This document shows positions 1 through 10,206 of a stretch of DNA of 64,000 nt, in pieces; position 1 is the first letter of the stretch, and each line of letters opens with the position of its first letter. This DNA comes from Subtercola frigoramans (GTDB lineage: Bacteria > Actinomycetota > Actinomycetes > Actinomycetales > Microbacteriaceae). Position numbers and translations under genes: made by a program. The stretch is from assembly GCF_016907385.1 (NCBI RefSeq), contig NZ_JAFBBU010000001.1, positions 992,001-1,056,000 of the forward strand, in the 5' to 3' direction. The notes below the pieces were generated by a model. The model was not told the DNA's origin and did no database searches. It was given only the letters and a program-made list of their open reading frames with translations.

Positions 1-470
1 TGCCTCGCAAAGGACCAGCTCCCAAGCGTCCCGTGGTTGCAGACCCGGTTTACGGCGCTCCCATCGTCAGCCAGCTCGTCAACAAGATCCTTCTTGATGG
101 CAAGAAGGGCCTCGCAGAGAAGATCGTCTATGACGCTCTTGCCGGCGTCTCCAGCAAGAATGGCGCCGACGCGGTTGTCACTCTCAAGAAGGCGCTCGAC
201 AACGTGCGCCCGACCATCGAGGTCAAGAGCCGCCGCGTCGGTGGCTCGACCTACCAGGTCCCCGTCGAGGTCAAGCCGCACCGTGCGAACACGCTCGCAC
301 TGCGGTGGCTCACGACCTATGCGAAGGGTCGTCGCGAGAAGACCATGACCGAGCGTCTCACCAACGAGATCCTCGACGCATCGAATGGTCTCGGCGCTGC
401 CGTCAAGCGTCGTGAAGACACTCACAAGATGGCCGAGTCGAACAAGGCCTTCGCGCACTACCGCTGGTAG
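1..470 (+). CDS. rpsG: 30S ribosomal protein S7 (first base of start codon outside window)
   Basis: Primary 16S rRNA-binding protein that nucleates assembly of the 30S head and touches the E site. The window opens at the second base of the start codon: reading TG then CCT CGC AAA gives the typical S7 N-terminus (M)[10 protein letters not shown]. The full protein would be 156 residues, the normal length. The conserved basic segment with [14 protein letters not shown] and the C-terminal AFAHYRW end are present. An internal GTG at 33 is not the start. It heads the str operon remnant here, followed by fusA after a 163-base spacer with two hairpins. Confidence 0.97.
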   Translation, partial: PRKGPAPKRPVVADPVYGAPIVSQLVNKILLDGKKGLAEKIVYDALAGVSSKNGADAVVTLKKALDNVRPTIEVKSRRVGGSTYQVPVEVKPHRANTLALRWLTTYAKGRREKTMTERLTNEILDASNGLGAAVKRREDTHKMAESNKAFAHYRW

Positions 471-510
471 ATCGAAGATTTACCAGCTTGCTGGCGCGCT
501 GGAGCTATAG

Positions 511-570
511 GTGAGGGCCATTTCTGGCCCTCACTGCGACGCCAGCGCCGGGGCCCGTCTCGGGCCCCGG
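511..570 (+). other. Two tandem perfect hairpins in the rpsG-fusA spacer
   Basis: Hairpin 1 has perfect 10-bp arms GTGAGGGCCA (511-520) and TGGCCCTCAC (525-534) with loop TTTC. Hairpin 2 has perfect 10-bp arms CCGGGGCCCG (548-557) and CGGGCCCCGG (561-570) with loop TCT. Neither is followed by a T-run, so they are not classical intrinsic terminators. They may act in mRNA processing, stability or attenuation between rpsG and fusA; that role is inference. Confidence 0.6.
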
Positions 571-633
571 GCCACTCCTCGCGAGTAGCCTCAGCGCTTC
601 AACTTTTGATGCATTACATATCGGAGGAAATCC

Positions 634-2751
634 GTGGCACAGGACGTGCTTACCGACCTGAACAAGGTCCGCAACATCGGCATCATGGCCCACATCGATG
701 CCGGCAAGACCACCACCACTGAGCGCATCCTGTTCTACACGGGTATCACTCACAAGATCGGTGAAGTCCACGACGGCGCAGCCACGATGGACTGGATGGC
801 GCAGGAGCAGGAGCGCGGCATCACGATCACGTCTGCTGCAACCACGTGTTTCTGGAACGAGAACCAGATCAACATCATCGACACCCCCGGCCACGTCGAC
901 TTCACGGTCGAGGTCGAGCGCTCACTTCGTGTGCTCGATGGTGCCGTCGCGGTATTCGACGGCAAGGAGGGCGTCGAGCCCCAGTCGGAGACCGTCTGGC
1001 GCCAGGCCGACAAGTACGACGTCCCGCGTATCTGCTTCGTCAACAAGATGGACAAGCTGGGTGCTGACTTCTACTTCACCGTCGACACGATCGTGAAGCG
1101 CCTCGGCGCCCGCCCGCTGGTCATCCAGCTCCCGATCGGCGCTGAGTCAAGCTTCGAGGGTGTTGTCGACCTGGTCGAGATGCGCGCGCTGACCTGGCGC
1201 GGTGACTCCAAGGGTGATGTCGAGCTCGGTGCGAAGTACGACATCGAGCCCATTCCTGCAGACCTGCAGGAACTGGCCGACGAGTACCGCGAGAAGCTCA
1301 TCGAGGTTGTTGCCGAGACCAGCGACGAGCTGCTCGAGCGTTACCTGTCCGGTGACATCGACTTCTCGGTTGCCGAGATCAAGGCTGCGATCCGCAAGCT
1401 CACGGTCAACAGCGAGATCTACCCGGTCCTCTGTGGCTCTGCCTTCAAGAACCGTGGCGTCCAGCCGATGCTCGATGCTGTGGTCGACTACCTGCCGAGC
1501 CCGCTCGATGTTCCGAGCGTCGAAGGGCACGATGTGCGCGACGAGGAGATCATCATCTCCCGTGGTGCAAACTCCACCGACCCGTTCGCCGCCTTGGCGT
1601 TCAAGGTCGCGGTGCACCCGTTCTTCGGTCGCCTGACCTACATCCGTGTCTACTCGGGTCACGTCGACTCCGGTGCGCAGATCATCAACGCGACCAAGGG
1701 CAAGAAGGAGCGCATCGGCAAGATCTTCCAGATGCACGCCAACAAGGAGAACCCGGTGGCCTCGGTCACGGCCGGTCACATCTATGCCGTCATCGGCCTG
1801 AAGGACACCACCACCGGTGACACCCTTGCCGACCCGGCGCACCCCGTCGTGCTGGAATCGATGACGTTCCCTGAGCCCGTCATCGAGGTCGCAATCGAGC
1901 CGAAGACGAAGGCTGACCAGGAGAAGTTGGGCCTGGCCATCCAGAAGCTGGCAGAAGAAGACCCGACCTTCCGTACCGAGCAGAACCAGGACACCGGCCA
2001 GACGGTCATCAAGGGAATGGGCGAGCTTCACCTCGACATCCTCGTCGACCGTATGCGCCGCGAGTTCAACGTCGAAGCCAATGTGGGCAAGCCGCAGGTT
2101 GCCTACCGTGAGACGATTCGTCGCACGGTGGACAAGCACGACTACACCCACAAGAAGCAGACCGGTGGTTCGGGTCAGTTCGCGAAGATCCAGATCTCGA
2201 TCGAGCCTCTTGAGGTCACCGCTGAGAAGATCTACGAATTCGAGAACAAGGTCTCGGGTGGTCGTGTTCCTCGTGAATACATCCCCTCGGTAGACCAGGG
2301 CTTCCAGGCGGCAATGGCCGTCGGTGTGCTCGCCGGGTACCCGATGGTCGGCGTGAAGGGCATCCTTCTCGATGGCGCAGCTCACGATGTCGACTCGTCC
2401 GAAATGGCGTTCAAGATCGCTGGCACGATGGCGTTCAAGGAGGCAGCTCGCAAGGCGCAGCCCGTTCTCCTCGAGCCCCTGATGGCCGTCGAGGTCCGCA
2501 CTCCTGAGGAGTACATGGGCGACGTCATCGGTGACCTGAACTCGCGCCGTGGCCAGATCCAGTCCATGGAGGATGCCACCGGCGTCAAGGTCATCCGCGC
2601 GAATGTTCCGCTGTCGGAGATGTTCGGTTACGTCGGAGACCTGCGGAGCAAGACCTCTGGTCGCGCCGTCTACTCGATGACGTTCGACAGCTACGCCGAG
2701 GTCCCGAAGGCTGTTGCCGACGAGATCATCCAGAAGAACAAGGGCGAGTAA
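634..2751 (+). CDS. fusA: Translation elongation factor G
   Basis: GTPase that drives ribosomal translocation and, with RRF, ribosome recycling. The protein is 705 residues, full length for EF-G. The P-loop AHIDAGKT is at residues 19-26, DTPGH at 83-87 and NKMD at 137-140, followed by the beta-barrel domain II and domains III-V. The start is GTG at 634, preceded by a strong Shine-Dalgarno (GGAGG at 623-627). It lies between rpsG and tuf, as in the usual str operon. The long reverse-strand reading frame over the same bases is a codon-bias shadow. Confidence 0.98.
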   Translation: MAQDVLTDLNKVRNIGIMAHIDAGKTTTTERILFYTGITHKIGEVHDGAATMDWMAQEQERGITITSAATTCFWNENQINIIDTPGHVDFTVEVERSLRVLDGAVAVFDGKEGVEPQSETVWRQADKYDVPRICFVNKMDKLGADFYFTVDTIVKRLGARPLVIQLPIGAESSFEGVVDLVEMRALTWRGDSKGDVELGAKYDIEPIPADLQELADEYREKLIEVVAETSDELLERYLSGDIDFSVAEIKAAIRKLTVNSEIYPVLCGSAFKNRGVQPMLDAVVDYLPSPLDVPSVEGHDVRDEEIIISRGANSTDPFAALAFKVAVHPFFGRLTYIRVYSGHVDSGAQIINATKGKKERIGKIFQMHANKENPVASVTAGHIYAVIGLKDTTTGDTLADPAHPVVLESMTFPEPVIEVAIEPKTKADQEKLGLAIQKLAEEDPTFRTEQNQDTGQTVIKGMGELHLDILVDRMRREFNVEANVGKPQVAYRETIRRTVDKHDYTHKKQTGGSGQFAKIQISIEPLEVTAEKIYEFENKVSGGRVPREYIPSVDQGFQAAMAVGVLAGYPMVGVKGILLDGAAHDVDSSEMAFKIAGTMAFKEAARKAQPVLLEPLMAVEVRTPEEYMGDVIGDLNSRRGQIQSMEDATGVKVIRANVPLSEMFGYVGDLRSKTSGRAVYSMTFDSYAEVPKAVADEIIQKNKGE

Positions 2752-2762
2752 CACTTACTGCC

Positions 2763-2820
2763 GCTCGCTCCCAGAGCGAGCAACCGGCTAAGCTGTTCCG
2801 GTTGCCCAATACCGTAAAAT
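2763..2820 (+). promoter_or_regulatory. fusA-tuf spacer: two short hairpins and a possible tuf -10 box
   Basis: GCTCGCT/AGCGAGC (2763-2769 with 2775-2781) and CAACCGG/CCGGTTG (2781-2787 with 2798-2804) can form consecutive stems. TAAAAT at 2815-2820 could be the -10 element of an extra tuf promoter. No good -35 hexamer is seen at 17 bp, so the promoter is tentative. Confidence 0.3.
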
Positions 2821-2884
2821 AAAGAAATCCCCCGTAGAGACCTGAGTCTTCAGAGATCTACATTGAAGTCCTGAGGAGGACCCA

Positions 2885-4078
<1,194 letters not shown>

Positions 4079-4093
4079 TACCAGCTCTCCACA

Positions 4094-4125
4094 AGATGGG
4101 CCGTGCCGAAAGGTGCGGCCCATCT
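4094..4125 (+). terminator. Intrinsic-type terminator after tuf
   Basis: Arms AGATGGGCCG (4094-4103) and CGGCCCATCT (4116-4125) are perfectly complementary. The stem continues inward with GU wobbles to a GAAA tetraloop. The trailing sequence CTGGTT is only weakly T-rich, as is common in high-GC actinobacteria. It separates the str operon from the accessory genes downstream. Confidence 0.75.
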
Positions 4126-4263
4126 CTGGTTAAGGGCGTGCGGGAGAGGGCCGTACGCCGAACTGAGCCGCATACGCGAATCTCACTTCGGCGTAGTCGA
4201 CTCACCGACGTCTGTTTCGATCCGTAGGAGCACCCGCTTTCCACAGGGGCGCACCGGCTGGAG

Positions 4264-4272
4264 TTATCCACA
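4264..4272 (+). promoter_or_regulatory. Isolated perfect DnaA-box sequence upstream of a nuclease-like gene
   Basis: TTATCCACA at 4264-4272 matches the consensus DnaA box exactly. A related TTTCCACAG lies about 25 bases upstream. It is 52 bases ahead of the start at 4324. A single box is not an origin; it could be a DnaA regulatory site or chance. Confidence 0.35.
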
Positions 4273-4323
4273 ACTTGCGTTTCGGCCAGCTTCCTCTGGT
4301 CCACGACGGCGCATCATGGTCCC

Positions 4324-5322
4324 ATGAATGCTGATACTGACGCGATGCCCGAACTGCTCTTCGTGGGTGATCGAGAGGCCGTGCATCTGGATGCCCGGCA
4401 GATCCGTTACTCGGCCGACTCCGGCCAGCGCATCCGAGTCAGGCGCGGCGTCTACGTCGATGCCACCTGGTGGCGAGATGCCAGCTCGATACGCAGGCAC
4501 TTGCTCCGTGTGCAGGCCGTCGCTCTGACGCGTCCGAGCCGCACGGTATTCGGTTACTGGTCCGCGGCCGCCGTCTGGTCCTATCCCTCGGTGAGCCGTT
4601 GGCCCGATGACGTGCATGTCGTGGTTCCTCCAGGGTGTGGGGCTCACAGCCGGTGTGGTGTCCGTTTTCATCGCGAATGTCTTGACGCACGCGATGTCAC
4701 TCGGGTGGGGGAGCTCACTGTCACATCCCCGGCGCGCACTCTCGTCGACCTTGCCAGAACAGCGCCGTTCAGTGACGCTGTGATCGCTATCGATGCGGCT
4801 CTTGCTGATCGACGGAGCCCCGACGACGGCTGCGTATCGAAAGTGGAGCTGTTCGATGCGGTGAGCCGGATGCGACGAGGTGCGGCTCGCGCGAGGAGGG
4901 TGATCGAATTCGCCGACGGAGGAGCGGCGAACCCCGGTGAGTCGCTCAGTCGAATTGCGATGCTCGAATGTGGGTTTGAGTCGCCGGAAGTCCAGACCGA
5001 GCATCCGAATCCGCTCGGAGGCCGGTACTTCACCGATTTCGAATGGCCGGAGCACAGGGTCATCGGCGAGTTCGACGGTCGGGGGAAGTACCTCAAAGAA
5101 GAGTTCCTCGACGGCCGCACGCCGGGCGAGGTCGTCTACGAGGAGAAGACTCGTGAAGATCACCTTCGGGCTGAGGGCAATTCGGTCGTTCGTTGGGGCT
5201 GGCACGAACTTCAGCAACCAGGTCGCCTCGTTGCGCTGCTCTCGGATGCCGGTGTGCCCTACCGGCGCTCGACGCGGAGAGGCGCTTCCGAGAGCCTCAG
5301 TGAGTGGAGTGCGCCGAGGTGA
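4324..5322 (+). CDS. AbiEi-like N-terminus / DUF559-Vsr-like nuclease-fold protein
   Basis: A 332-residue soluble protein of unknown role. The N-terminal part (about 20-50), with QIRVRRGVYV, resembles the winged-helix start of AbiEi-type antitoxin-like proteins common in Microbacteriaceae. The C-terminal part looks like a PD-(D/E)XK fold of the DUF559/Vsr type: D238 in FTDFEW, then E249 and D251 in GEFDGRGKY, a later EEKTRED, and WGWHEL. There is no obvious partner toxin next to it and no clear Shine-Dalgarno. The AbiEi and nuclease links are pattern recognition from memory, so function is unproven. It sits alone between tuf and the topoisomerase. Confidence 0.55.
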   Translation: MNADTDAMPELLFVGDREAVHLDARQIRYSADSGQRIRVRRGVYVDATWWRDASSIRRHLLRVQAVALTRPSRTVFGYWSAAAVWSYPSVSRWPDDVHVVVPPGCGAHSRCGVRFHRECLDARDVTRVGELTVTSPARTLVDLARTAPFSDAVIAIDAALADRRSPDDGCVSKVELFDAVSRMRRGAARARRVIEFADGGAANPGESLSRIAMLECGFESPEVQTEHPNPLGGRYFTDFEWPEHRVIGEFDGRGKYLKEEFLDGRTPGEVVYEEKTREDHLRAEGNSVVRWGWHELQQPGRLVALLSDAGVPYRRSTRRGASESLSEWSAPR

Positions 5323-5436
5323 GTCCAGCACACCGGTCGCAAACTGTCGCAGGGGACTCACGACTGGTGGAGGCCCCTCCGTCAAGCCCCTCCGGGTGAG
5401 TGGAGTGCCCCGGGTGCTGGCAGGTACCGTGAGGGA

Positions 5437-6405
5437 GTGGTGAGACTTCGGCGAAGCGACTCCTCCGGCGGCGGGTTCCGACGGCTGGGGTCGGGCACAG
5501 GGTTCATGTACAAGCATCCCGATGGAAGCCGGTTGACCGATCCAGAGCTCCGTTCGCGAATCGAAAGGCTTGCGATTCCGCCGGCATGGACCGACGTGTG
5601 GATCTCGCCGCATGCAAACGGTCACATCCAGGCCACCGGGATCGACACGGCGGGGCGCCGCCAGTACATCTACCACCCCACCTGGCGCGAACAGAAGGAC
5701 CGCCTCAAGTTCGCCAGGGCGCTCAGCCTGGCCGAAGCGCTGCCGACCGCGCGACGCAGAGTGACGATCGATCTGAGGCGCGAGCATCCTGATCGGGAGC
5801 GTGCTCTCGCGGCTGCATTCCGGATGCTCGACACCGGCTCATTGCGCGTGGGGAGCGAGCGGTATGCCGAGCAACACGGCAGCTTCGGACTCTCGACGCT
5901 GCTCTGTGCGCACGCAGCCGTGAGAGGCGAAACCATAACGCTGAAGTTCCCTGCGAAGAGCGGCCAGGAATGGGAATCCGATATTCACGACGCCGAACTC
6001 GCACTCATCCTCGCCGGTCTGAAGCGCCGCGGTGCCAACGCCCACCTGCTCGCCTACCGCGACGGGGTTCGGTGGCGTCCGCTTGTCGCCACCGACATCA
6101 ATAGTTACGTGCAAGAACAGACCGGCGGCCAGTTCACGGCGAAGGACTTCCGCACACTGCACGGAACAGTCGCTGCCGCCGTCAGCCTTGCCAAAACTGG
6201 ACCACAGGCGTCGAAGACGGCTCGGTCGAGAGCGATCGCGCAGAGCATGCGAGATGCGGCGGCGGTGCTCGGCAACACGCCAGCCATCGCCAGAAAGAGC
6301 TACGTCGACCCTCGTCTCGTCGACAAGTACGACGAGGGCATCACGATCGATCCGTCACGGCTCGGCTCCGCTGAAACCGAAGTGCGCGCACTGCTCTTCG
6401 ACTGA
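5437..6405 (+). CDS. Type IB DNA topoisomerase (poxvirus/eukaryote type)
   Basis: Relaxes supercoiled DNA through a 3'-phosphotyrosyl intermediate without ATP. The 322-residue length fits bacterial TopIB. It starts with the family's N-terminal beta domain (FMYKHPDGSRL, WISPHANGHIQATGID). The catalytic domain follows, with RVGSERYAEQHGSFGLSTL carrying the first active-site Arg. KDFRTLHGT and the nucleophile Y289 in KSYVDPRLV are also present. GTG codons at 5437 and 5440 are both possible starts; a GAGGGA Shine-Dalgarno is very close. The gene is accessory rather than part of the housekeeping set. Confidence 0.88.
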   Translation: MVRLRRSDSSGGGFRRLGSGTGFMYKHPDGSRLTDPELRSRIERLAIPPAWTDVWISPHANGHIQATGIDTAGRRQYIYHPTWREQKDRLKFARALSLAEALPTARRRVTIDLRREHPDRERALAAAFRMLDTGSLRVGSERYAEQHGSFGLSTLLCAHAAVRGETITLKFPAKSGQEWESDIHDAELALILAGLKRRGANAHLLAYRDGVRWRPLVATDINSYVQEQTGGQFTAKDFRTLHGTVAAAVSLAKTGPQASKTARSRAIAQSMRDAAAVLGNTPAIARKSYVDPRLVDKYDEGITIDPSRLGSAETEVRALLFD

Positions 6406-6451
6406 CCGATGTACAAACAATCGCCTGGATGCCCGGGGCAATCTCTTCGTA

Positions 6452-6928
6452 TCACCAGCTGATCGTGGCGGCCGGCCCCGGCGCGAGTCTCACCAGGCCT
6501 CTGTCGACCGTGTCGCCGTGCGAGTCGACGAAGGCCAGGGCAACCTCTTCGTGGTTGTCCGCGACCTCGATCACAGAAACCCTTCCGCCGGGATTGGGAG
6601 TGAACTCGTCGCCCCACTGCTGCAGTGCTGCGAGCACGATCGTGAGTCCGCGGCCCTCTTCCGTCAGGTGATAGCTGCTTCGCTCCCGCGAGCCGGGCTC
6701 TCGATAGGATCGCCGCTCCAGGATTCCGGCCGCGACCAGCGTGCTGAGCCTGGCGGTGAGCACGTCACTCGGCACGCCGAGGCTGTCGCGAAACTCGGAG
6801 AACCGGCTCTGCCCTCGAAAGGCGTTGCGCACAATCAGGAGCGACCACTTCTCACCGATCACATCGAGTGTGCGGTGGATCGAACACTGGTGGGCTGGCA
6901 GGGTGCGTGGTGCGGGTTCTGTGTCCAC
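6452..6928 (-). CDS. HxlR-family winged-helix transcriptional regulator
   Basis: A 158-residue DNA-binding regulator. The N-terminal CSIHRTLDVIGEKWSLLIV and the FRDSLGVPSDVLTARLSTLV helix-turn-helix are characteristic of HxlR proteins. It contains only one cysteine in that region, at the usual redox-sensitive position. The start is GTG (6928-6926), apparently leaderless: a -10 TATTCT lies six bases before it. It is divergent from an MFS transporter with shared promoter DNA, so it most likely represses or senses for that transporter. It is convergent with the topoisomerase gene. Confidence 0.88.
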   Translation of the reverse strand: MDTEPAPRTLPAHQCSIHRTLDVIGEKWSLLIVRNAFRGQSRFSEFRDSLGVPSDVLTARLSTLVAAGILERRSYREPGSRERSSYHLTEEGRGLTIVLAALQQWGDEFTPNPGGRVSVIEVADNHEEVALAFVDSHGDTVDRGLVRLAPGPAATISW

Positions 6929-6934
6929 TAGGTC

Positions 6935-6985
6935 AGAATACTTCCGCCCGGCTAGGTTGGCAATTCCAACTTAGCTGCGTATGGT
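6935..6985. promoter_or_regulatory. Face-to-face leaderless promoters over one palindrome (HxlR/MFS)
   Basis: Forward promoter: TTGGCA (6957-6962), 17-bp spacer, TATGGT (6980-6985), then six bases to ATG at 6992. Reverse promoter: TTGCCA (complement of 6958-6963), 17-bp spacer, TATTCT (complement of 6935-6940), then six bases to GTG at 6928. The two -35 boxes are practically the same bases and lie in the inverted repeat GTTGG-N5-CCAAC (6956-6970). This is a likely operator at which one bound HxlR dimer would block both promoters. Confidence 0.65.
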
Positions 6986-6991
6986 TGGCTC

Positions 6992-8224
6992 ATGACCGCA
7001 CGAATCATGCACTTCACGCGCCGTGGCAGTTTCTGGGCATCCGCGAGCGTTCTCGCCCTGTGCCTCTGGGCAAGCGGTGCACCCTCTGTGCTGTATCCCT
7101 CCTATGCCGCACAGTGGCATCTGAACTCGACGGTGGTGACGTCGATCTTCGCCACCTACCCCGCTGTGCTCCTGGTCGTGCTCCTGGTCTTCGGCAGCGT
7201 ATCCGACACGATCGGCCGCCGTCGCACCATGCTCATCGGGGTCGCCCTCATCATCGTCTCTGCCGTCGTCTTCGCCATTGCTCCCGATGTGGGGTGGGTC
7301 TTCGTCGGCCGCGCCCTGCAGGGCGCGGGAGCTGGGTTCGCTATCGGAGCAGCAAGCGCCTCCCTCGTCGAGAACAACGTCTCGGAGAACCCTCGCCTTG
7401 CCAGCTCGGTGACCACGGCATCCACTGCTCTCGGGCTCACTCTCGTGCTTGTCGTCTCCGGATTACTCGCCCAGTATGCGCCGCTCCCGCAGCAGTTGAG
7501 CTTCGTCGTGCTCGCCGTCTTGAGTGTGGTCGTGCTGATGGCTGTCTGGTCGATGCCCGAGACGAAGAGGCCCGGCGCACCGCGCTGGCATGTGCAGGCC
7601 ATCCGGGTTCCGAAGAGCCTTCGACGCACCTTCGTCGCCTCCACCCTTGCCGTCTCGCTGGCGTACTCCGTTGGAGCGGTCTTCCTGTCCCTGGGGGCCT
7701 CGATCGCGCGCGACCTGACCGGCACCACCAACCTCCTCGTCGTCGGTGCGCTGCTCGGCGTCTCGTCGCTCATGATCGGGGCGGTAGCCCTCGTCTTCCA
7801 GCGCATCCATGCACACATCGCCGTGTTGATCGGGGTGACGCTCTCCATCATCGGGCTCGTGCTGCTCGAGGTGTGTGCCTCGTCGGGGTCGCTCCCGCTC
7901 TTCCTTCTCTGGTGCGTCATCGGGGGAGCGGGGTACTCGCTTTGCTTCATGGGCGGCTTGATGCTCCTCAACCGCAGTACTTCGGCGGGGCATCGAGGCG
8001 CGACGCTCTCTGCCCTGTACTTGTTCGCGTACCTCTTGCAGGCTCTCACCGCTGTAGGTGCAGGAGTCCTTGCGACGGCCCTGTCGCTCTCTGGCGCTGT
8101 CGACATCGTGGCACCGGTTCTCGGGGCGCTCGCACTCGCCACCGGCACCGTCACGACCATAGAGTGGGTGGCGCGACGTCGCGGCACCACGCCCGTCGCA
8201 GAGCCCGTCACGACCGGTCTCTGA
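6992..8224 (+). CDS. Major facilitator superfamily (MFS) transporter
   Basis: A 410-residue integral membrane protein with about 12 hydrophobic segments. It has the MFS loop motif FGSVSDTIGRRRTM between helices 2 and 3, and GRALQGAGAGFAIGAAS in helix 4-5. This is the drug:H+ antiporter or sugar exporter type; the substrate cannot be read from the sequence. The ATG at 6992 lies six bases after a good -10, so the mRNA is probably leaderless. It is divergent from the HxlR regulator, which is the expected partner. Confidence 0.85.
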   Translation: MTARIMHFTRRGSFWASASVLALCLWASGAPSVLYPSYAAQWHLNSTVVTSIFATYPAVLLVVLLVFGSVSDTIGRRRTMLIGVALIIVSAVVFAIAPDVGWVFVGRALQGAGAGFAIGAASASLVENNVSENPRLASSVTTASTALGLTLVLVVSGLLAQYAPLPQQLSFVVLAVLSVVVLMAVWSMPETKRPGAPRWHVQAIRVPKSLRRTFVASTLAVSLAYSVGAVFLSLGASIARDLTGTTNLLVVGALLGVSSLMIGAVALVFQRIHAHIAVLIGVTLSIIGLVLLEVCASSGSLPLFLLWCVIGGAGYSLCFMGGLMLLNRSTSAGHRGATLSALYLFAYLLQALTAVGAGVLATALSLSGAVDIVAPVLGALALATGTVTTIEWVARRRGTTPVAEPVTTGL

Positions 8225-8564
8225 GTCGACACGCCGCCGCGACACGCCCGGGTTGCATGAGTCCCCTGACTGTGGCAGAATCTTCTAGTTCGGTATTGCG
8301 AGTGAACTGTGCCCGCATCACTACCAGGCAGTGCATAGCTATAGGCCTTCAGGTCTTGTAGGGCTAGGCCGCGGGTAGCAGAACGAAGCTTCACAAATCC
8401 CCCTCAGAATCGCATCTTCTGCTGCGCGCTGTTCGCAGCCGCGCGGTCGTGTGCGCCTGGCGCAGTTGGGGGAATTGAAAGAAAAACAGTGGTAAGCGCG
8501 TCCAATGCGACCAGGGCTAACTCAGCCCGGGCGTACGACGCAAGACAAGAGAGATGAGTCAAAC
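8225..8564 (+). other. 340-base gene-free leader of the S10 operon
   Basis: This region holds the S10 operon promoter at 8253-8281 and then an untranslated leader of roughly 275 bases before rpsJ. The leader has several weak stem possibilities, such as GGGCT/AGCCC around 8514-8530. No tRNA, riboswitch or small ORF with support was recognised. In E. coli the S10 leader is the target of L4 autoregulation; a similar role here is only a possibility. Confidence 0.5.
8253..8281 (+). promoter_or_regulatory. Promoter of the S10 ribosomal-protein operon
   Basis: TTGCAT (8253-8258), 17-bp spacer, CAGAAT (8276-8281), preceded by TGTGG. The hexamer match, exact spacing and position upstream of rpsJ make this the likely sigma-A-type promoter for the whole S10-spc cluster. 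Confidence 0.65.
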
Positions 8565-8873
8565 ATGGCGGGACAAAAGATCCGCATTCGACTTAAGTCG
8601 TATGACCACGAGGTCATCGACAGCTCGGCGCGCAAGATCGTCGACACAGTCACTCGTGCAGGTGCAACCGTAGTGGGCCCCGTGCCGCTGCCGACCGAGA
8701 AGAACGTCATCGCGGTCATCCGTTCGCCCCACAAGTACAAAGACAGCTTCGAGCACTTCGAGAAGCGCACCCACAAGCGCCTCATCGACATCATCGACCC
8801 GACGCCCAAGGCTGTCGACTCACTGATGCGCCTCGACCTTCCTGCCGATGTCAACATCGAGATCAAGCTGTAG
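8565..8873 (+). CDS. rpsJ: 30S ribosomal protein S10
   Basis: Component of the 30S head and, as NusE, of transcription antitermination complexes. The ATG at 8565 gives the canonical N-terminus [19 protein letters not shown] and a 102-residue protein. The longer frame from 8505 would add 20 unlike residues and is rejected. A weak purine-rich Shine-Dalgarno (AAGAGAG) precedes it. The conserved segment [21 protein letters not shown] is recognisable. It is the first gene of the S10 operon and is followed by rplC after a 10-base gap. Confidence 0.97.
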   Translation: MAGQKIRIRLKSYDHEVIDSSARKIVDTVTRAGATVVGPVPLPTEKNVIAVIRSPHKYKDSFEHFEKRTHKRLIDIIDPTPKAVDSLMRLDLPADVNIEIKL

Positions 8874-8883
8874 GGGTCGACTG

Positions 8884-9540
8884 ATGGCAACCACAACAAA
8901 GACTTCCAAAGGTCTGCTCGGCATCAAGCTCGGCATGACCCAGGTGTGGGACGAACAGAACCGTCTCATCCCCGTCACCGTCGTTCAGGTCACCCCGAAC
9001 GTCGTCACCCAGATCCGCACCCCCGAGGTCGACGGCTACGAAGCGATTCAGATCGCCGGCGGCCAGATCGACCCCCGCAAGGTGAACAAGCCCCTCACCG
9101 GTCACTTCGACAAGGCAGGCGTCACGCCTCGCCGCCACGTCACCGAGATCCGCACGGCTGACGCTGCTGAATACACCGTCGGCCAGGAGCTCACCGTCGA
9201 CGGCATCTTCGAAGCCGGCAAGAAGGTCGACGTCGTCGGCACCAGCAAGGGCAAGGGATTTGCCGGTGTGATGAAGCGTCACAACTTCAAGGGTGTCTCC
9301 TCGTCTCACGGTTCGCACCGCAACCACCGCAAGCCCGGTTCCATCGGTGCTTCCTCGACCCCGAGCCGCGTCTTCAAAGGCATGCGCATGGCCGGTCGTA
9401 TGGGTGGCGAGCGCGTGACCGTGCTGAACCTCGTCGTTCACTCTGTTGATGCAGAGAAGAACCTCATTCTGGTCAAGGGCGCCGTTCCCGGCGGCCGTGG
9501 CCGTCTCGTTTTCGTTCGCACCGCAGTGAAGGGGGCGTAG
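8884..9540 (+). CDS. rplC: 50S ribosomal protein L3
   Basis: 23S rRNA-binding protein whose loop approaches the peptidyl-transferase centre. The ATG at 8884 gives 218 residues starting [20 protein letters not shown], where [10 protein letters not shown] is typical of the family. The frame extended to 8848 overlaps rpsJ and is not needed. The conserved [15 protein letters not shown], the [14 protein letters not shown] loop and [13 protein letters not shown] are present. It lies between rpsJ and rplD with 3 bases to the latter. Confidence 0.97.
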   Translation: MATTTKTSKGLLGIKLGMTQVWDEQNRLIPVTVVQVTPNVVTQIRTPEVDGYEAIQIAGGQIDPRKVNKPLTGHFDKAGVTPRRHVTEIRTADAAEYTVGQELTVDGIFEAGKKVDVVGTSKGKGFAGVMKRHNFKGVSSSHGSHRNHRKPGSIGASSTPSRVFKGMRMAGRMGGERVTVLNLVVHSVDAEKNLILVKGAVPGGRGRLVFVRTAVKGA

Positions 9541-9543
9541 CTC

Positions 9544-10206
9544 ATGGCCGACGCAACTACTGTCGACATCATCGACGCCCAGGGCAAGAAGGCCGGCACT
9601 GTCGACCTTCCTGCTGAGCTCTTCGATGTGCAGACCAACATCCCACTCATCCACCAGGTCGTCGTCGCGCAGCTCGCTGCCGCCCGCCAGGGTACCTCCA
9701 AGGTCAAGCGCCGTGGAGAGGTCTCCGGTGCCGGCCGCAAGCCGTTCAAGCAGAAGGGAACCGGTCGCGCCCGCCAGGGATCGATCCGTGCTCCCCAGAT
9801 GACCGGTGGTGGCATCGTGCACGGCCCGACGCCGCGCAGCTACGACCAGCGCACCCCGAAGAAGATGATTGCGGCAGCACTGCTGGGTTCACTCTCCGAC
9901 CGTGCCCGCGGCAGCCGCGTGCACGTCGTCGACTCCCTCACGCTCGGCCCTGTGCCTTCCACCAAGACGGCCATCGCCCTGCTCGAGCAGATCGCAACCA
10001 GCAAGCACGTTCTCGTGGTTGTGGAGCGCGGTGACGACATCGCTGTGAAGAGTGTCCGCAACGTTCCCGAGATCCACGTTCTGACGTACGACCAACTGAA
10101 TGCCTACGACGTTCTGGTGAGTGACGACATCGTCTTCACCAAGGGCGCGATCGACGGCTTCATCGCGTCGAAGACCACTAACACGAAGGCTGAGGTTGCA
10201 GCATGA
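9544..10206 (+). CDS. rplD: 50S ribosomal protein L4
   Basis: 23S rRNA-binding protein lining the exit tunnel. In E. coli it also represses its own S10 operon. At 220 residues it is normal length. The tunnel loop region has [20 protein letters not shown] and [13 protein letters not shown], followed by [13 protein letters not shown]. The ATG at 9544 follows rplC by three bases. The stop overlaps the rplW start in an ATGA, indicating translational coupling. Confidence 0.97.
   Translation: MADATTVDIIDAQGKKAGTVDLPAELFDVQTNIPLIHQVVVAQLAAARQGTSKVKRRGEVSGAGRKPFKQKGTGRARQGSIRAPQMTGGGIVHGPTPRSYDQRTPKKMIAAALLGSLSDRARGSRVHVVDSLTLGPVPSTKTAIALLEQIATSKHVLVVVERGDDIAVKSVRNVPEIHVLTYDQLNAYDVLVSDDIVFTKGAIDGFIASKTTNTKAEVAA

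Noticed and set aside
1147..2754. 535-residue reverse-strand frame over fusA
   Set aside because: Codon-bias shadow of fusA in high-GC DNA; composition is low in aromatic residues and no family motif is seen. Similar antisense frames over tuf (2858-4123), rplC (8863-9822) and rpoA (30971-32017) are rejected for the same reason.
4264..4272. Replication origin
   Set aside because: One perfect box plus one near match, without a cluster, an AT-rich unwinding region, or dnaA/dnaN genes.
5300..5416. Two near-identical GTGAGTGGAGTGC stretches (5300 and 5396) around the nuclease-gene end
   Set aside because: Only about 17 bases each, with no further copies seen; probably chance or a minor duplication with no inferred role.
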